A stretch of DNA of 64,000 nucleotides from Glaciecola sp964195425 (GTDB taxonomy: Bacteria > Pseudomonadota > Gammaproteobacteria > Enterobacterales > Alteromonadaceae): the NCBI GenBank assembly GCA_964195425.1, contig CAXMOM010000004.1, forward strand, positions 1-64,000, read 5' to 3'. Shown one piece after another: positions 15,681-25,544 of this stretch (positions are counted from its first letter, which is position 1; each line of letters starts with the position of its first letter). A program made the translations under genes and the position numbers. Below the pieces are notes generated by a model. That model searched no databases, had not been told where the DNA came from, and saw nothing but the letters and a program-made list of their open reading frames with translations.

Positions 15681-17087
15681 TTAACTTATATTCAATTCTT
15701 TTAGTTTACGGGTTAAGGTGTTTCGCCCCCAACCAAGTCGTTTAGCTGCTTCTTGTTTGTGTCCATGGGTGTGATGCAATGCGCGGTCGAGCAAAACCCG
15801 TTCAAAATTCAAAAGGGCTTGGTCGAGTATATCGTTTTCCCCCATCTGAAGTTGGTCGTCGGCCCAATCGGCGAGTAATACTGTCCAATCGCTTTCTACT
15901 TTCTGGCCGCCTACCGTTTCTTTGCTCGACGATAACTCAGGTGGAAAATCAGAAGGCTTTATTTCTTGGCCGCTTGCCATTACCGTTAACCAACGGCAAG
16001 TGTTTTCAAGCTGGCGAACGTTACCAGGCCAGTTAATAGAAGTTAGTTTTTGGGCTGCGTCTTCACTCAAGCTTTTCATATCGACACCCAGTTCTTTGGC
16101 TGCTTTGACTAAGAAGTGTTTTGCTAGCAGTGGAATATCTTCGCGTCTTTCATTGAGTGAAGGAATATGGATTTTTATAACGTTTAAGCGATGATACAAA
16201 TCTTCACGAAAGCTGCCGTCTGCTACTTTTTGCTCTAAATTTTGATGGGTAGCAGCAATAATACGAACATCGACCGATACAGGGTGATGACCACCCACGC
16301 GGTAAAACTGGCCGTCGGCGAGCACTCTCAATAAACGTGTTTGCACACCTACCGGCATGTCACCAATTTCGTCTAAAAATAAAGTACCACCATCGGCCTG
16401 TTCAAAGCGACCTGTTCGCATATTTTGAGCGCCGGTAAACGCTCCCTTTTCATGTCCGAAAAGCTCCGATTCAACCAATTCGGTTGGAATAGCCGCCATG
16501 TTTAAAGCGACGAATGACTGCCTAGCCCTAGGACTATGTTTGTGCAAAGCTTGGGCAACAAGTTCTTTGCCAGAACCGGACTGGCCGTTAATAAGGACAC
16601 TAATAGAGGAACGCGATAATCGGCCAATAGCTCTAAACACTTCTTGCATGGCCGGCGCGGCGCCAATAATTTCTTTACTTGGATTTTCGGGTTCGATGTT
16701 AGTGCTGCTTGAATATTCTTTGGCGTGTTCCAACGCTCTTTGGGTTAGGGCAACCGCTTCGTCAACATCAAAAGGCTTTGGTAAATACTCAAATGCTCCA
16801 CCTTGATAGGCATTAACTGCGCTGTCGAGGTCTGAGTGTGCGGTCATTATTATAAATGGCAGTTCGGGGAAGTGTTTGTGTACTTCTTCTAACAATTGCA
16901 TACCGTCCATTTGCGGCATGCGTACATCTGATATTATTACCATGGGTGCCTGACCAGATTGGATCTGTAGCAATAAATCTTCTGGGTTATCAAACGACAG
17001 ACAATTTATGTCAGCGTCATTCAATGCTTTCTCTAAGACCCAACGTATTGAACTATCGTCATCGACTATCCATACTGGCTTGCTCAT
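15681..17087 (-). CDS. ntrC: Nitrogen regulatory protein NtrC (NR(I))
   Basis: 468 residues, the usual length. The receiver domain has Asp54 (IISDVRMPQMDG). The AAA+ sigma-54 activator domain has Walker A GQSGSGKE, the GAFTGA loop that touches sigma-54 (HEKGAFTGAQNM), Walker B GGTLFLDEIGD and the Arg finger region. The C-terminal Fis-type HTH reads HKQEAAKRLGWGRNTLTRKL. Once phosphorylated by NtrB it activates sigma-54 promoters under nitrogen limitation. It overlaps ntrB by 4 bases (ATGA). The likely target sites are visible before glnA in this window. Confidence 0.96.
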   Translation of the reverse strand: MSKPVWIVDDDSSIRWVLEKALNDADINCLSFDNPEDLLLQIQSGQAPMVIISDVRMPQMDGMQLLEEVHKHFPELPFIIMTAHSDLDSAVNAYQGGAFEYLPKPFDVDEAVALTQRALEHAKEYSSSTNIEPENPSKEIIGAAPAMQEVFRAIGRLSRSSISVLINGQSGSGKELVAQALHKHSPRARQSFVALNMAAIPTELVESELFGHEKGAFTGAQNMRTGRFEQADGGTLFLDEIGDMPVGVQTRLLRVLADGQFYRVGGHHPVSVDVRIIAATHQNLEQKVADGSFREDLYHRLNVIKIHIPSLNERREDIPLLAKHFLVKAAKELGVDMKSLSEDAAQKLTSINWPGNVRQLENTCRWLTVMASGQEIKPSDFPPELSSSKETVGGQKVESDWTVLLADWADDQLQMGENDILDQALLNFERVLLDRALHHTHGHKQEAAKRLGWGRNTLTRKLKELNIS

Positions 17088-18217
17088 ATACTCTTTTCCT
17101 TTTGTTGGTTCGATGATGTGTCTTTGGCAAATATAGGGATGTATAGGCTAAATTCTGTAAAGCCGGGAAAACTTTGTACATCTATTTTACCGTTATGATA
17201 ATCGGTAAGTGTTTGGGCTATCGATAAGCCAAGGCCGCTGCCATTTTCTTTACTGCTGACCATGGGGTAGAACAAGGTGTCTTTTAAGTCACTAGGTATG
17301 CCAGGCCCATTATCAGTGATGCTAACTTTGGCGCACAATTGGTGCCTTACTCCTTTTATAACGCACTGGCGCTCTATTCTTGTCTTAAATGTAATCATGG
17401 GTTGATGCGGTGTGGTCTTGCTATCGCTTTGTAGTGCCTGTGAAGCGTTGCGAGCAATATTTAAAATGGCTTGCTGTAGCATATCAGGGTCGGCGAATAA
17501 ATCAGGGATAGACGGGTCGTAATCTCTAGTGAGTTCCATTGAGAATGATAAGTCGTTCATAATGACCGACTGCACTTTATCGAGAATTTGGTGCAAATTG
17601 AATTGGCGTTTTTGTGGCAGCGAATTAGGGCCAAGCAGCCTATCTACCAAGTTACTTAAGCGATCTGCTTGGTCGATAATCATTTGCGTAAATTCTTTTT
17701 CTTCTTGGCGGGGAAGTTTTTTCTCTAATAGTTGTGCAGCGCCTCGTATGCCACCTAAAGGGTTTTTGATTTCGTGAGCGAGGCCTCGTACAAGTTCTCT
17801 GGCGGCAACTTGCTGCGCATATTGCTGTGATTCTCGGGTGATTTTTCGCTGTTTATCGACAGGGTTTATTTCCAACAATGCCTTGGTTTGGCCGTTTACG
17901 TTAATAATATTAGCGTTAATATCAACGGTTATGCAACGGCCATCTCTAAAGCACATCGCAACGCCTGTTTCGCGATAGTCTTCTTGATTATTTAAGGCTC
18001 TGATTATTTGCTGTTGATTAAAGTTGTCGTCTACCAAAAAATCGTTGAGAGGACGCTCTCTTATTTGATTTATACCCGTTTCAAGCAGGTTTAAAGCGGC
18101 TTCATTTGCGAAGCTCACTTCAAACTTGTCATTCACCAAAATAAGCGCTGTTTTGAGTGAATTTAAAAATAGTTCGTAATTGTAACGATCGTCAACCAAG
18201 GGTATCTCCAAACACAT
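17084..18217 (-). CDS. ntrB: Nitrogen sensor kinase NtrB (NR(II))
   Basis: 377 residues, soluble. A PAS domain covers about residues 12-120, then HisKA with His148 (VRGLAHEIKNPLGGIRGAAQ), then HATPase (ILNIARNASQAL N box, TDNGPGIP, GSGLGLSIAQ). It phosphorylates and dephosphorylates NtrC according to PII (GlnB) status. Its gene comes first in the ntrBC unit and is translationally coupled to ntrC by a 4-base overlap. It lies downstream of glnA and the DUF4124 gene in the same direction. Confidence 0.95.
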   Translation of the reverse strand: MCLEIPLVDDRYNYELFLNSLKTALILVNDKFEVSFANEAALNLLETGINQIRERPLNDFLVDDNFNQQQIIRALNNQEDYRETGVAMCFRDGRCITVDINANIINVNGQTKALLEINPVDKQRKITRESQQYAQQVAARELVRGLAHEIKNPLGGIRGAAQLLEKKLPRQEEKEFTQMIIDQADRLSNLVDRLLGPNSLPQKRQFNLHQILDKVQSVIMNDLSFSMELTRDYDPSIPDLFADPDMLQQAILNIARNASQALQSDSKTTPHQPMITFKTRIERQCVIKGVRHQLCAKVSITDNGPGIPSDLKDTLFYPMVSSKENGSGLGLSIAQTLTDYHNGKIDVQSFPGFTEFSLYIPIFAKDTSSNQQKEKSI

Positions 18218-18342
18218 CTAATTCGCCAGCGCACTTAATTGGTGCGTTGAAATATCATAATGTATTTAGCGCGTAAGATCAGTTACATTGAATACTTAAT
18301 TAGCAGCTCTTAAAGCCTTACAAATAGAGGGAGGACAAAATG

Positions 18343-18918
18343 CTAATTAATTAATGCTGATGCTTGGTGCAAAAATACATTCCTTGATGCACTAGATGCA
18401 ATAACCTTGCCTGAGTTGTTGATAAATTTTACTGAATATTTGTAGGAGCCTCTTTCCATATTGTTTAATTTAAACATACCGGTAGCAGACTCATGTACCT
18501 GATCATTTATATGAAGTTGGAAGAAACCACCCACTCTCGGTTCTATAGATGCACCTATCGATATTTCGCCTAAGTTATTGCGGATAGTGGCTTCGGGTTG
18601 TGGGCTTAAGATTGTGATAGCGTAAGCAATGTTTTGTTTTTGAGTGACTTGTGGTTGTGGCTTTGTAGGTGACACGTTCGATTGAAAAGTACTAGTAGGT
18701 ACACTAAGTACCACTTCAACGGCGTCGGGTGAAGGTTGGTCTGAGTAGGTAATTGTACCGTCCTCATGAATGGTTTTATAGACCTGTCCATTCACCATAG
18801 ACACAGCTTGTGATGCATTTGTTAAGCATAACAAGGCCGCAAATACTGCAGTTGTAATTATCCCAAGCGGTAGTTGTCGCTTGAATTTTGGCTTTATTTT
18901 CTGCGTCAGTTTATGCAT
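18343..18918 (-). CDS. DUF4124 secreted protein
   Basis: 191 residues. A charged N-terminus and signal segment (KRQLPLGIITTAVFAALLCL) end near SQA, and the DUF4124 motif follows (VYKTIHEDGTITYSDQP at about residues 46-62). The C-terminal part (ATIRNNLGEISIGASIEPRVG, GSYKYSVKFINNSGKVI) looks like an Ig/Fn3-type beta domain. Proteins of this type are periplasmic and of unknown role, but are often found between glnA and ntrB in gammaproteobacteria, as here. It is separated from glnA by that gene's terminator. Confidence 0.82.
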   Translation of the reverse strand: MHKLTQKIKPKFKRQLPLGIITTAVFAALLCLTNASQAVSMVNGQVYKTIHEDGTITYSDQPSPDAVEVVLSVPTSTFQSNVSPTKPQPQVTQKQNIAYAITILSPQPEATIRNNLGEISIGASIEPRVGGFFQLHINDQVHESATGMFKLNNMERGSYKYSVKFINNSGKVIASSASRNVFLHQASALIN

Positions 18919-18969
18919 AACATGTCTCTATTTCTATATAGTTTTATCATACATATTACTTTAATTAAC

Positions 18970-18998
18970 CAAAAAAAAAAGCCTGCAGTTGCAGGCTT
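18970..18998 (-). terminator. Rho-independent terminator of glnA
   Basis: Read on the minus strand, a 9-bp perfect stem (AAGCCTGCA / TGCAGGCTT) is followed by a run of 9-10 T. It lies about 50 bases after the glnA stop. Transcription may partly read through to the DUF4124-ntrBC genes. Confidence 0.9.
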
Positions 18999-19050
18999 CG
19001 TATAACAAACGATAAGTGCTTACTTCATAAGCACTTTTACATGAGTGTAT

Positions 19051-20460
19051 TTATACGCTGTAGTACATATCAAACTCAAGAGGATGAGTAGACATATTAA
19101 TAAGCTGCACTTCTTCAGACTTAAGCGCTATGTAAGCATCAATCATTTCGTCAGACATTACACCGCCTTCAGTTAAGAACGCACGGTCGTTGTTAAGCGC
19201 TGCAAGAGCTTCTTCTAACGAAGCCGCTACTTGTGGAATACCAGCAGCCTCTTCAGGAGGAAGATCATACAAATCTTTATCTGCGGCATCACCAGGGTGA
19301 ATTTTGTTTTTGATACCGTCAAGGCCGGCCATTAACATAGCTGCAAAAGCTAAGTAAGGGTTAGCGGTCGGGTCAGGGAAACGTACTTCGATGCGACGGG
19401 CTCTTTCACTTGTTACGAATGGAATACGAATTGACGCGCTACGGTTACGAGCTGAGTAAGCTAACATAACAGGTGCTTCAAATCCGGGTATCAAACGTTT
19501 ATACGAGTTAGTCGACGCATTAGTGAATGCATTAAGGGCATGTGCATGCTTAATAATGCCGCCGATATAGAAAAGCGCTTCTTCAGACAAACCAGCATAA
19601 GCGTCACCGGCAAATACGTTCTTACCGTTTTTACTAATTGATTGGTGAACATGCATACCAGAACCATTGTCGCCTACTATTGGCTTAGGCATAAAGGTTG
19701 CTGTTTTATCGTAAGCATGAGCTACGTTATGCACTACATATTTATATATTTGTATTTCATCCGCTTTTTTAACAAGGGTGTTAAATAAACAGGCGATTTC
19801 GTTTTGACCAGCGGTAGCCACTTCATGGTGATGCGCTTCAACTGTCAAGCCCATTTCTTCCATAACCATACACATGGCAGCGCGTATGTCATGACCTGAA
19901 TCTACTGGAGGTACTGGGAAGTAACCGCCTTTAATTCCGGGGCGATGGGCCAAGTTGCCTCCTTCATACTCCGCACTAGAGTTCCATTTCGCTTCTTCGG
20001 CATCGATTTTGAAAAACGAACCTGCCATATCTGTATGGAAACGTACATCGTCAAACAAGAAAAACTCTGGCTCCGGGCCTACTAATAATTTGTCACCAAT
20101 GCCGGTAGAGACTAAATATTCTTCAGCACGACGCGCAATAGAGCGTGGGTCGCGTGAGTAGCCCTGCATTGTGGTTGGCTCTAAAATGTCGCAGCGAATA
20201 TTAACCTGAGTTTCTTCAGCGAACGGGTCTAAAACGGCTGTAGATGGGTCAGGCATTAGCACCATGTCAGATTCATTAATGCCTTTCCAACCAGCAATTG
20301 AAGAACCATCGAACATTTTACCTTCTTCGAAGAAATCGTCATTTACTTGATGAGAAGGAATGGAAACGTGCTGCTCTTTCCCTTTTGTATCGGTGAAGCG
20401 TAAATCGACAAATTTCGCTTCGGTTTCTTTAATCAGTTCCAATGCTGACTCGTATGACAT
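19051..20460 (-). CDS. glnA: Glutamine synthetase, type I-beta
   Basis: 469 residues, identical in length to the E. coli enzyme. It makes glutamine from glutamate, ammonia and ATP, and is a dodecamer in the cytosol. Seen are FDGSSIAGWKGINESDM, the active-site EPEFFLFD, the ATP-binding GDNGSGMHVHQS with catalytic His, NRSASIRIP and EVRFPDPTANPYL. The adenylylation site KDLYDLPPEE (Tyr near 397) is intact, so it should be controlled by GlnE as well as by transcription. It is expressed from a sigma-54/NtrC control region and lies divergent to typA, as in enteric bacteria. Confidence 0.97.
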   Translation of the reverse strand: MSYESALELIKETEAKFVDLRFTDTKGKEQHVSIPSHQVNDDFFEEGKMFDGSSIAGWKGINESDMVLMPDPSTAVLDPFAEETQVNIRCDILEPTTMQGYSRDPRSIARRAEEYLVSTGIGDKLLVGPEPEFFLFDDVRFHTDMAGSFFKIDAEEAKWNSSAEYEGGNLAHRPGIKGGYFPVPPVDSGHDIRAAMCMVMEEMGLTVEAHHHEVATAGQNEIACLFNTLVKKADEIQIYKYVVHNVAHAYDKTATFMPKPIVGDNGSGMHVHQSISKNGKNVFAGDAYAGLSEEALFYIGGIIKHAHALNAFTNASTNSYKRLIPGFEAPVMLAYSARNRSASIRIPFVTSERARRIEVRFPDPTANPYLAFAAMLMAGLDGIKNKIHPGDAADKDLYDLPPEEAAGIPQVAASLEEALAALNNDRAFLTEGGVMSDEMIDAYIALKSEEVQLINMSTHPLEFDMYYSV

Positions 20461-20583
20461 AAAGGCTCTCCTGTTTCGTGGTCATTTTTAATGTTGCGGA
20501 CGAAGTAATTAAAAGAATATTCGCCGCAAATATTAGTAAATTCTTTTCATATTATTACAGTCTTTTTTCCTGATTGCACTACA

Positions 20584-20599
20584 AGCGATAAACGTGCCA
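20584..20599 (-). promoter_or_regulatory. Sigma-54 promoter of glnA
   Basis: On the minus strand the sequence is TGGCACGTTTATCGCT. It fits the sigma-54 consensus TGGCACGN4TTGCW, with GG and GC correctly spaced and one mismatch (TC for TT in the -12 box). The inferred transcription start is near 20573, about 113 bases before the glnA ATG. Confidence 0.8.
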
Positions 20600-20671
20600 T
20601 TTATTAAATTTTAAATAGCTTACGAATCACGAGGGCTAAGGGATGCTAATACCTTACAATAATATTTTAAT

Positions 20672-20688
20672 TGCACCTTATTCGTGCT
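20672..20688. promoter_or_regulatory. NtrC binding site 1 (proximal) before glnA
   Basis: TGCAC-N7-GTGCT, one base off the dyad TGCAC-N7-GTGCA of NtrC sites. Its centre (20680) lies about 107 bases upstream of the inferred glnA start, and 31 bases (three helical turns) from the distal site. Confidence 0.7.
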
Positions 20689-20700
20689 TAATTAACGGGT

Positions 20701-20721
20701 CTTGCACTTTATGTGTGCAAG
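20701..20721. promoter_or_regulatory. NtrC binding site 2 (distal) before glnA
   Basis: CTTGCAC-N7-GTGCAAG is a perfect dyad matching the NtrC consensus. Its centre (20711) is at about -138 relative to the inferred sigma-54 start. The pair reproduces the -108/-140 enhancer known from the enteric glnA promoter. It also lies about 190 bases from typA. Confidence 0.78.
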
Positions 20722-20904
20722 ACTGCTAAAAGTATGGTGCAACCTAAATGCGGTGAATTATGCCTAATATGAATATTTAATGATAAAACCGCAAAGTTTG
20801 TCGCTTATTAAGCAATAAATCTGTACAATCCGCGCCCATCTAAACCATCACAACGAGCTGGGTGAACGCGTTTTTGCGTAAACAGCCCCTAATGAGAATC
20901 TGTA

Positions 20905-22734
20905 ATGTCAGTAAAAAATATTCGCAATATCGCGATAATAGCGCACGTCGACCATGGTAAAACAACTCTGGTAGACAAACTTCTGCAACAATCAGGCACT
21001 TTAGAAAGTCGTGGCCAAGCTGAAGAGCGCGTAATGGACTCAAACGATATTGAAAAAGAACGCGGCATTACAATACTTGCTAAAAATACCGCTATAAATT
21101 GGAATGGGTATCGAATTAATATAATTGATACTCCTGGACACGCCGACTTTGGTGGTGAAGTAGAACGTGTTATGTCTATGGCAGACTCTGTTTTACTTTT
21201 GGTTGACGCTCAAGAAGGCCCTATGCCGCAAACACGTTTTGTGACGCAAAAAGCCTTTGCTCAAGGTCTAAAGCCAATTGTTGTTATCAATAAAATAGAC
21301 AAGCCAGGTGCACGCCCAGATTGGGTTATGGATCAAGTATTCGATTTGTTTGATAACTTGGGCGCTACCGACGATCAGTTAGATTTCGAAGTAGTATATG
21401 CTTCTGCACTTAACGGTTGGGCATCTAACGATGCCGACGTTGAATCTGAAGACATGACTCCATTATTTGAAACTATTGTTAGTAAGGTAGCTGCGCCAGT
21501 TGCGGATCCAACGGGTCCACTGCAAATGCAAATTTCTCAGCTAGATTATAATTCGTACGTTGGTGTTATCGGTATAGGCCGAATTACTCGCGGTATTGTT
21601 AAAGTTAATCAGCAAGTTACCGTGGTAAATGCAGCCGGCGTAAAACGCAATGCTAAAGTTAGCAATGTGTTAGGTTACTTAGGCTTAGACAAACATGATG
21701 TTGAGTCTGGAGAAGCCGGCGACATTGTAGCCATTACTGGTTTAGGTGAACTCAAAATATCTGACACCGTATGTGATGTAAATCAGGTTGACGCCTTAGT
21801 ACCATTATCGGTAGACGAACCTACCGTTACTATGACATTCCAAGTAAACACCTCACCGTTTGCAGGAAAAGAAGGTAAGTATGTAACCTCAAGAAATATC
21901 CTAGAGCGTTTACAAACAGAACTTATTCATAACGTTGCTTTGCGCGTTGAAGAAACGGGTGACCCTGATAAGTTTAGAGTATCGGGCCGTGGTGAACTTC
22001 ATTTGGGTATATTGATTGAAAATATGCGTCGTGAAGGATATGAATTAGCAGTATCGCGTCCTGAAGTAATTTTAAAAGAAGAGAACGGTCAACTGCTCGA
22101 ACCATACGAAACGCTTACTGTAGATGTTGAAGAACAGCATCAAGGCTCTATGATGGAGCAGTTGGGTATACGTAAAGCAGAAATGTCGAATATGTCTTTG
22201 GATGGTAAAGGCCGTGTACGCTTAGACTTTATTATCCCAAGCCGTGGCTTAATTGGCTTCCAAACTGACTTTATGACTATGACCTCAGGGTCTGGTTTGT
22301 TGTACCATACGTTTGATCATTATGGTCCTCACAAAGGCGGTAATATTGGTTTACGTAAAAATGGTGTATTGATTGCAAATGCTACGGGTAAAGCCCTAAC
22401 AAACGCAATCTTTAACTTACAAGAGCGCGGCCGCATGTTTATTGGCCACGGTGTTGAAGTTTATGAAGGTATGATCATTGGTATTCATACTCGTGAAAAC
22501 GATTTAACGGTAAACGCATTGAAAGGTAAGCAGCTAACTAACGTACGTGCATCTGGTACTGACGAAGCGCAAACCTTAGTTCCGCCAATTGTTTACACTT
22601 TAGAGCAAGCTTTAGAGTTTATTGATGACGATGAGCTAGTTGAAGTAACACCAATAAGCACTCGTATTCGTAAGAAGTTACTTACTGAAAACGAACGCAA
22701 GCGTTCTTCACGTCCACCAAAATCAAAAGACTAA
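20905..22734 (+). CDS. typA: Ribosome-associated GTPase TypA/BipA
   Basis: 609 residues. The translation-factor G domain has G1 AHVDHGKTTL (about 13-22), a switch II DTPGHADFGGEVERV and NKIDK. Then follow the EF-G-like domains and the BipA-specific C-terminal domain (SRGLIGFQTDFMTMTSGSG, GHGVEVYEGMIIGIHTREND). It binds the 70S ribosome and supports 50S assembly and growth under stress or cold. It is divergent to glnA across a 444-base gap that holds the NtrC sites. Monocistronic; a GC-rich hairpin follows. Confidence 0.97.
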   Translation: MSVKNIRNIAIIAHVDHGKTTLVDKLLQQSGTLESRGQAEERVMDSNDIEKERGITILAKNTAINWNGYRINIIDTPGHADFGGEVERVMSMADSVLLLVDAQEGPMPQTRFVTQKAFAQGLKPIVVINKIDKPGARPDWVMDQVFDLFDNLGATDDQLDFEVVYASALNGWASNDADVESEDMTPLFETIVSKVAAPVADPTGPLQMQISQLDYNSYVGVIGIGRITRGIVKVNQQVTVVNAAGVKRNAKVSNVLGYLGLDKHDVESGEAGDIVAITGLGELKISDTVCDVNQVDALVPLSVDEPTVTMTFQVNTSPFAGKEGKYVTSRNILERLQTELIHNVALRVEETGDPDKFRVSGRGELHLGILIENMRREGYELAVSRPEVILKEENGQLLEPYETLTVDVEEQHQGSMMEQLGIRKAEMSNMSLDGKGRVRLDFIIPSRGLIGFQTDFMTMTSGSGLLYHTFDHYGPHKGGNIGLRKNGVLIANATGKALTNAIFNLQERGRMFIGHGVEVYEGMIIGIHTRENDLTVNALKGKQLTNVRASGTDEAQTLVPPIVYTLEQALEFIDDDELVEVTPISTRIRKKLLTENERKRSSRPPKSKD

Positions 22735-22745
22735 AATTGATGATC

Positions 22746-22772
22746 AGCGCGCAGCCTAGTTGGTTGCGCGCT
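22746..22772 (+). terminator. Hairpin after typA
   Basis: A stem of about 11 bp (AGCGCGCAGCC pairing with GGTTGCGCGCT, one G-T pair) around a 5-base loop begins 12 bases after the typA stop. There is no T-run, so termination may be inefficient or need another factor. Confidence 0.55.
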
Positions 22773-23018
22773 AATGTTGCTTTGATGGAGCTAAGTTTAA
22801 AGCAAGCGTAAACCACACTATACCAAACACTTTCAACAGTCTACTTATCAATACTCTCGCATATGTTTGCATGTTAAGCCGGTAGCTTATACGCACGTAT
22901 CAGCACTTTTATACTAATTTGTCCTTATCATCTTAATGCATTTAGCGTAACCTTTGCCCATCACGGAACATTCCGTTTCAGGCAGTTTGCCTAATTCATA
23001 CTTCAATGAGACTTCTTT

Positions 23019-24143
23019 ATGAACTTTGACAACACGCCTTCGCGCGAGGGAACTTTTGCCTATAAGTGGGAAAAGTATAAAGGGCAAGACATACTTCCTA
23101 CTTGGATTGCCGACACTGAATACACCTGTGCGCGCCCAATAGTTGATGCGCTTAAAAAACGGATTGAGCATGGTGCACTTGGTTATACCTTACCGAAACA
23201 TTATACGCCGGCAAGCGATGCTATTATTAACTGGTGTGCTCAACGGTATGACTGGCAAATACAAGCTGACTGGATTGTATGGACGCCCGGCGTAGTGCCG
23301 GCATTCAATATGGCGTGTAAAGCTTACTGTAAGCCTGGTGACTCAGTCATTATTCAAACACCCAATTATCCGCCATTGTTGGCTGCTCCTGCATTAAATG
23401 GCTTGCATCCAGTGTTTATAGATACGATATTGCAAGACAATCGCTATACACTCGATTTTGATGAATTAGAAGCGCAAGCCGCAAAACCTGAATGTAAGCT
23501 GTTTATTTTATGCAATCCCATGAATCCTGTAGGCTCTGTGTTAACGAAGGATGAGTTAAACAGGGTTGCTGCTATATGTAATCAACATTCCGTTGTGGTG
23601 TGTAGCGACGAGATTCATTGCGATTTAGTACTTGATAATGTACCGCATGTTCCCGCTGGCGCTTTAGACAGTATTAGCGATAGTTCAATTACGCTTATGG
23701 CTGCGAGCAAAACTTTCAATGTGGCTGGGCTTGGCACCTCTTTTGCAATAATTCCCAACGCCAGTGTAAGAGCAAAGTTTAATAATGCTGCAGGAGGCAT
23801 CGTGCCTTGGCCCAATATACTGGGTTTAGTGGCGGTAGAAGCTGCTTTTAATGAGTGTAATGGATGGCGCGAACAACAACTGTCATATTTGCGCACAAAT
23901 AGAGACTATTTGGTAAACGCAATTAATGAAATTGATGGTTTAAGTGCAGTGTCGCCCCAGGCCACTTTTTTATTATGGGTAAATGCCAGTGGACTAGACG
24001 TAAGCAATACACAAACCTGGATTGAAAATAAAGGCGTAGGACCATCGCGAGGCAAAGATTTTGGTGAGGGACGTTTCTTTCGCCTGAACTATGGCTGTTC
24101 TTTTGATTATTTACAGCAAATTGTTGCACGTATACAGTCGTAA
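23019..24143 (+). CDS. patB: PatB/MalY-type PLP C-S lyase (cystathionine beta-lyase-like)
   Basis: 374 residues, fold-type I aminotransferase. The N-terminus NFDNTPSREGTFAYKWEKY is typical of PatB/MalY. Substrate and cofactor residues are seen in ADTEYTCARP, GALGYTLP, VPAFNMACKAY, CNPMNPVGSV, SDEIHCDLV and the PLP-lysine motif AASKTFNVAGLG. Such enzymes cleave C-S bonds of cystathionine or cysteine conjugates, giving pyruvate, ammonia and a thiol. It stands alone, so the physiological substrate (methionine synthesis or sulfur scavenging) is not shown by context. Confidence 0.88.
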   Translation: MNFDNTPSREGTFAYKWEKYKGQDILPTWIADTEYTCARPIVDALKKRIEHGALGYTLPKHYTPASDAIINWCAQRYDWQIQADWIVWTPGVVPAFNMACKAYCKPGDSVIIQTPNYPPLLAAPALNGLHPVFIDTILQDNRYTLDFDELEAQAAKPECKLFILCNPMNPVGSVLTKDELNRVAAICNQHSVVVCSDEIHCDLVLDNVPHVPAGALDSISDSSITLMAASKTFNVAGLGTSFAIIPNASVRAKFNNAAGGIVPWPNILGLVAVEAAFNECNGWREQQLSYLRTNRDYLVNAINEIDGLSAVSPQATFLLWVNASGLDVSNTQTWIENKGVGPSRGKDFGEGRFFRLNYGCSFDYLQQIVARIQS

Positions 24144-24534
24144 TTTGTGGATAGCGCTGATGAATACTTAGCATAATTTAGAGCATCTGTAGATAAGCCT
24201 TAGCAGCCTTGAATGTTGTTTTTAAGCTAGTTTGCCGATGTGCAACTAAGTGTCAAAAGTTTGGTTAATATACCCATTTACTCAAATGAGTCAGTTTGTT
24301 GTCGCTGAGATTCTTTAAAGGCTTCTTTTGAATCGATTAGTTTACTAAAAATGTGCTTGCAGATTACTTCTGTGATGCCGGCTAAAGCCAGTCATAGTAA
24401 GGTCTATAGATATTCTTACTTAAGGATATTGGATTTTTTAGTGGTTATGTACAAACTAAGCATACTGGTTTTCACAACTAGGTGTAATTCTTGCAAGTTG
24501 CTGATATGCTTTGTATTAACAACAAATAGACCTA
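24144..24534. other. Intergenic, no gene seen
   Basis: A 391-base gap between the C-S lyase and the deacetylase-like gene, both on the plus strand. One short frame (24351-24557) overlaps the next gene and has no family character. No terminator hairpin, RNA gene or repeat was recognised. Confidence 0.45.
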
Positions 24535-25437
24535 ATGAGCGTTGGCAAAATTACTAAACTAAATGTAGTAACAGTGTGCCTAGTTGCACTTATGGCCTTT
24601 GCTTGCAAGGCGTCTGCTTTTACTGCCGCTATCGAAAACTTGCCGAAAAGTAAGTCGACTTCATATTCTTATAAAAATACGCATTCTAAACAAAAACTTC
24701 AATTAGCAATTATTATAGACGACATTGGCGCCAAAGCGTCTGATGCCAAAGCCTTCTCTCTTTCAAGAAACATTACATTTTCTATATTGCCGCATACCGA
24801 TTACTCTACTCAGTTTTCATACTGGGCTTCACAACAAAATAGAGAAGTAATGCTGCATATGCCAATGGAGTCATTACATAAGGAAAATTTGGGGCCTTTC
24901 CCTCTACTCGCTAACATGTATCCAAAAGAGGTTAAAAGTGCGCTATTAAACGCCCTTAAAACTGTTCCTCATGCAGTTGGTGTGAATAACCATATGGGAA
25001 GTAAATTGACCCAAATGACTCTGCAAATGACTATACTTATGAATGAGTTAAAAGCGAATAATTTGTTCTTTGTCGATAGCCGCACGACTCGATTTACCAA
25101 AGCTAGATTTATCGCCAAGCAACAAGGTGTAAAAGTTGCTAGCCGTCATGTATTTTTAGACCATGTGCAAACCCCAGACTTTTTAGCTCATCAATTTGCG
25201 CTTGCCATAAAGCGAGCTAGGCAGCATAAAAAAGCTATTCTGATTGCGCATCCTTACCCCGTAACGCTCAAGTTTTTGCAAAAAAAATTGTCCAATTTAC
25301 CGGATGATATAGAACTTATTACGGTGAGTGAATATTTGCAAGAAACTGATAAATTTAGAATTAACCCGCGCTTAGCAATGAACTCTTCGGTTTCAGCAGT
25401 TGAAGAATCAAGCATTAAAGCAGCCCCGCAGGATTAA
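24535..25437 (+). CDS. Divergent polysaccharide deacetylase family protein (YibQ-like)
   Basis: 300 residues. A signal peptide is at residues 1-28 (VVTVCLVALMAFACKASAF). The NodB-like fold then follows, with AIIIDDIGA (metal-binding Asp pair), FSILPHTDYS, EVMLHMPMES, VGVNNHMGSKLT, LFFVDSRTT and AILIAHPYPVTLKFL. These are the landmarks of the divergent polysaccharide deacetylase family (E. coli YibQ). Substrate and role are not established; it is presumably envelope-related and periplasmic. The C-terminal 30 residues are low complexity. Monocistronic. Confidence 0.85.
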   Translation: MSVGKITKLNVVTVCLVALMAFACKASAFTAAIENLPKSKSTSYSYKNTHSKQKLQLAIIIDDIGAKASDAKAFSLSRNITFSILPHTDYSTQFSYWASQQNREVMLHMPMESLHKENLGPFPLLANMYPKEVKSALLNALKTVPHAVGVNNHMGSKLTQMTLQMTILMNELKANNLFFVDSRTTRFTKARFIAKQQGVKVASRHVFLDHVQTPDFLAHQFALAIKRARQHKKAILIAHPYPVTLKFLQKKLSNLPDDIELITVSEYLQETDKFRINPRLAMNSSVSAVEESSIKAAPQD

Positions 25438-25544
25438 TTTTCAATCAAAATGTGAATCTGGATTCAGCGCAGTTTGAACCTTATATTCATAAAGTCTGAC
25501 CGTCTAAAAATTTAATGTAATAACGTATCATTTCCACTTAAAAC

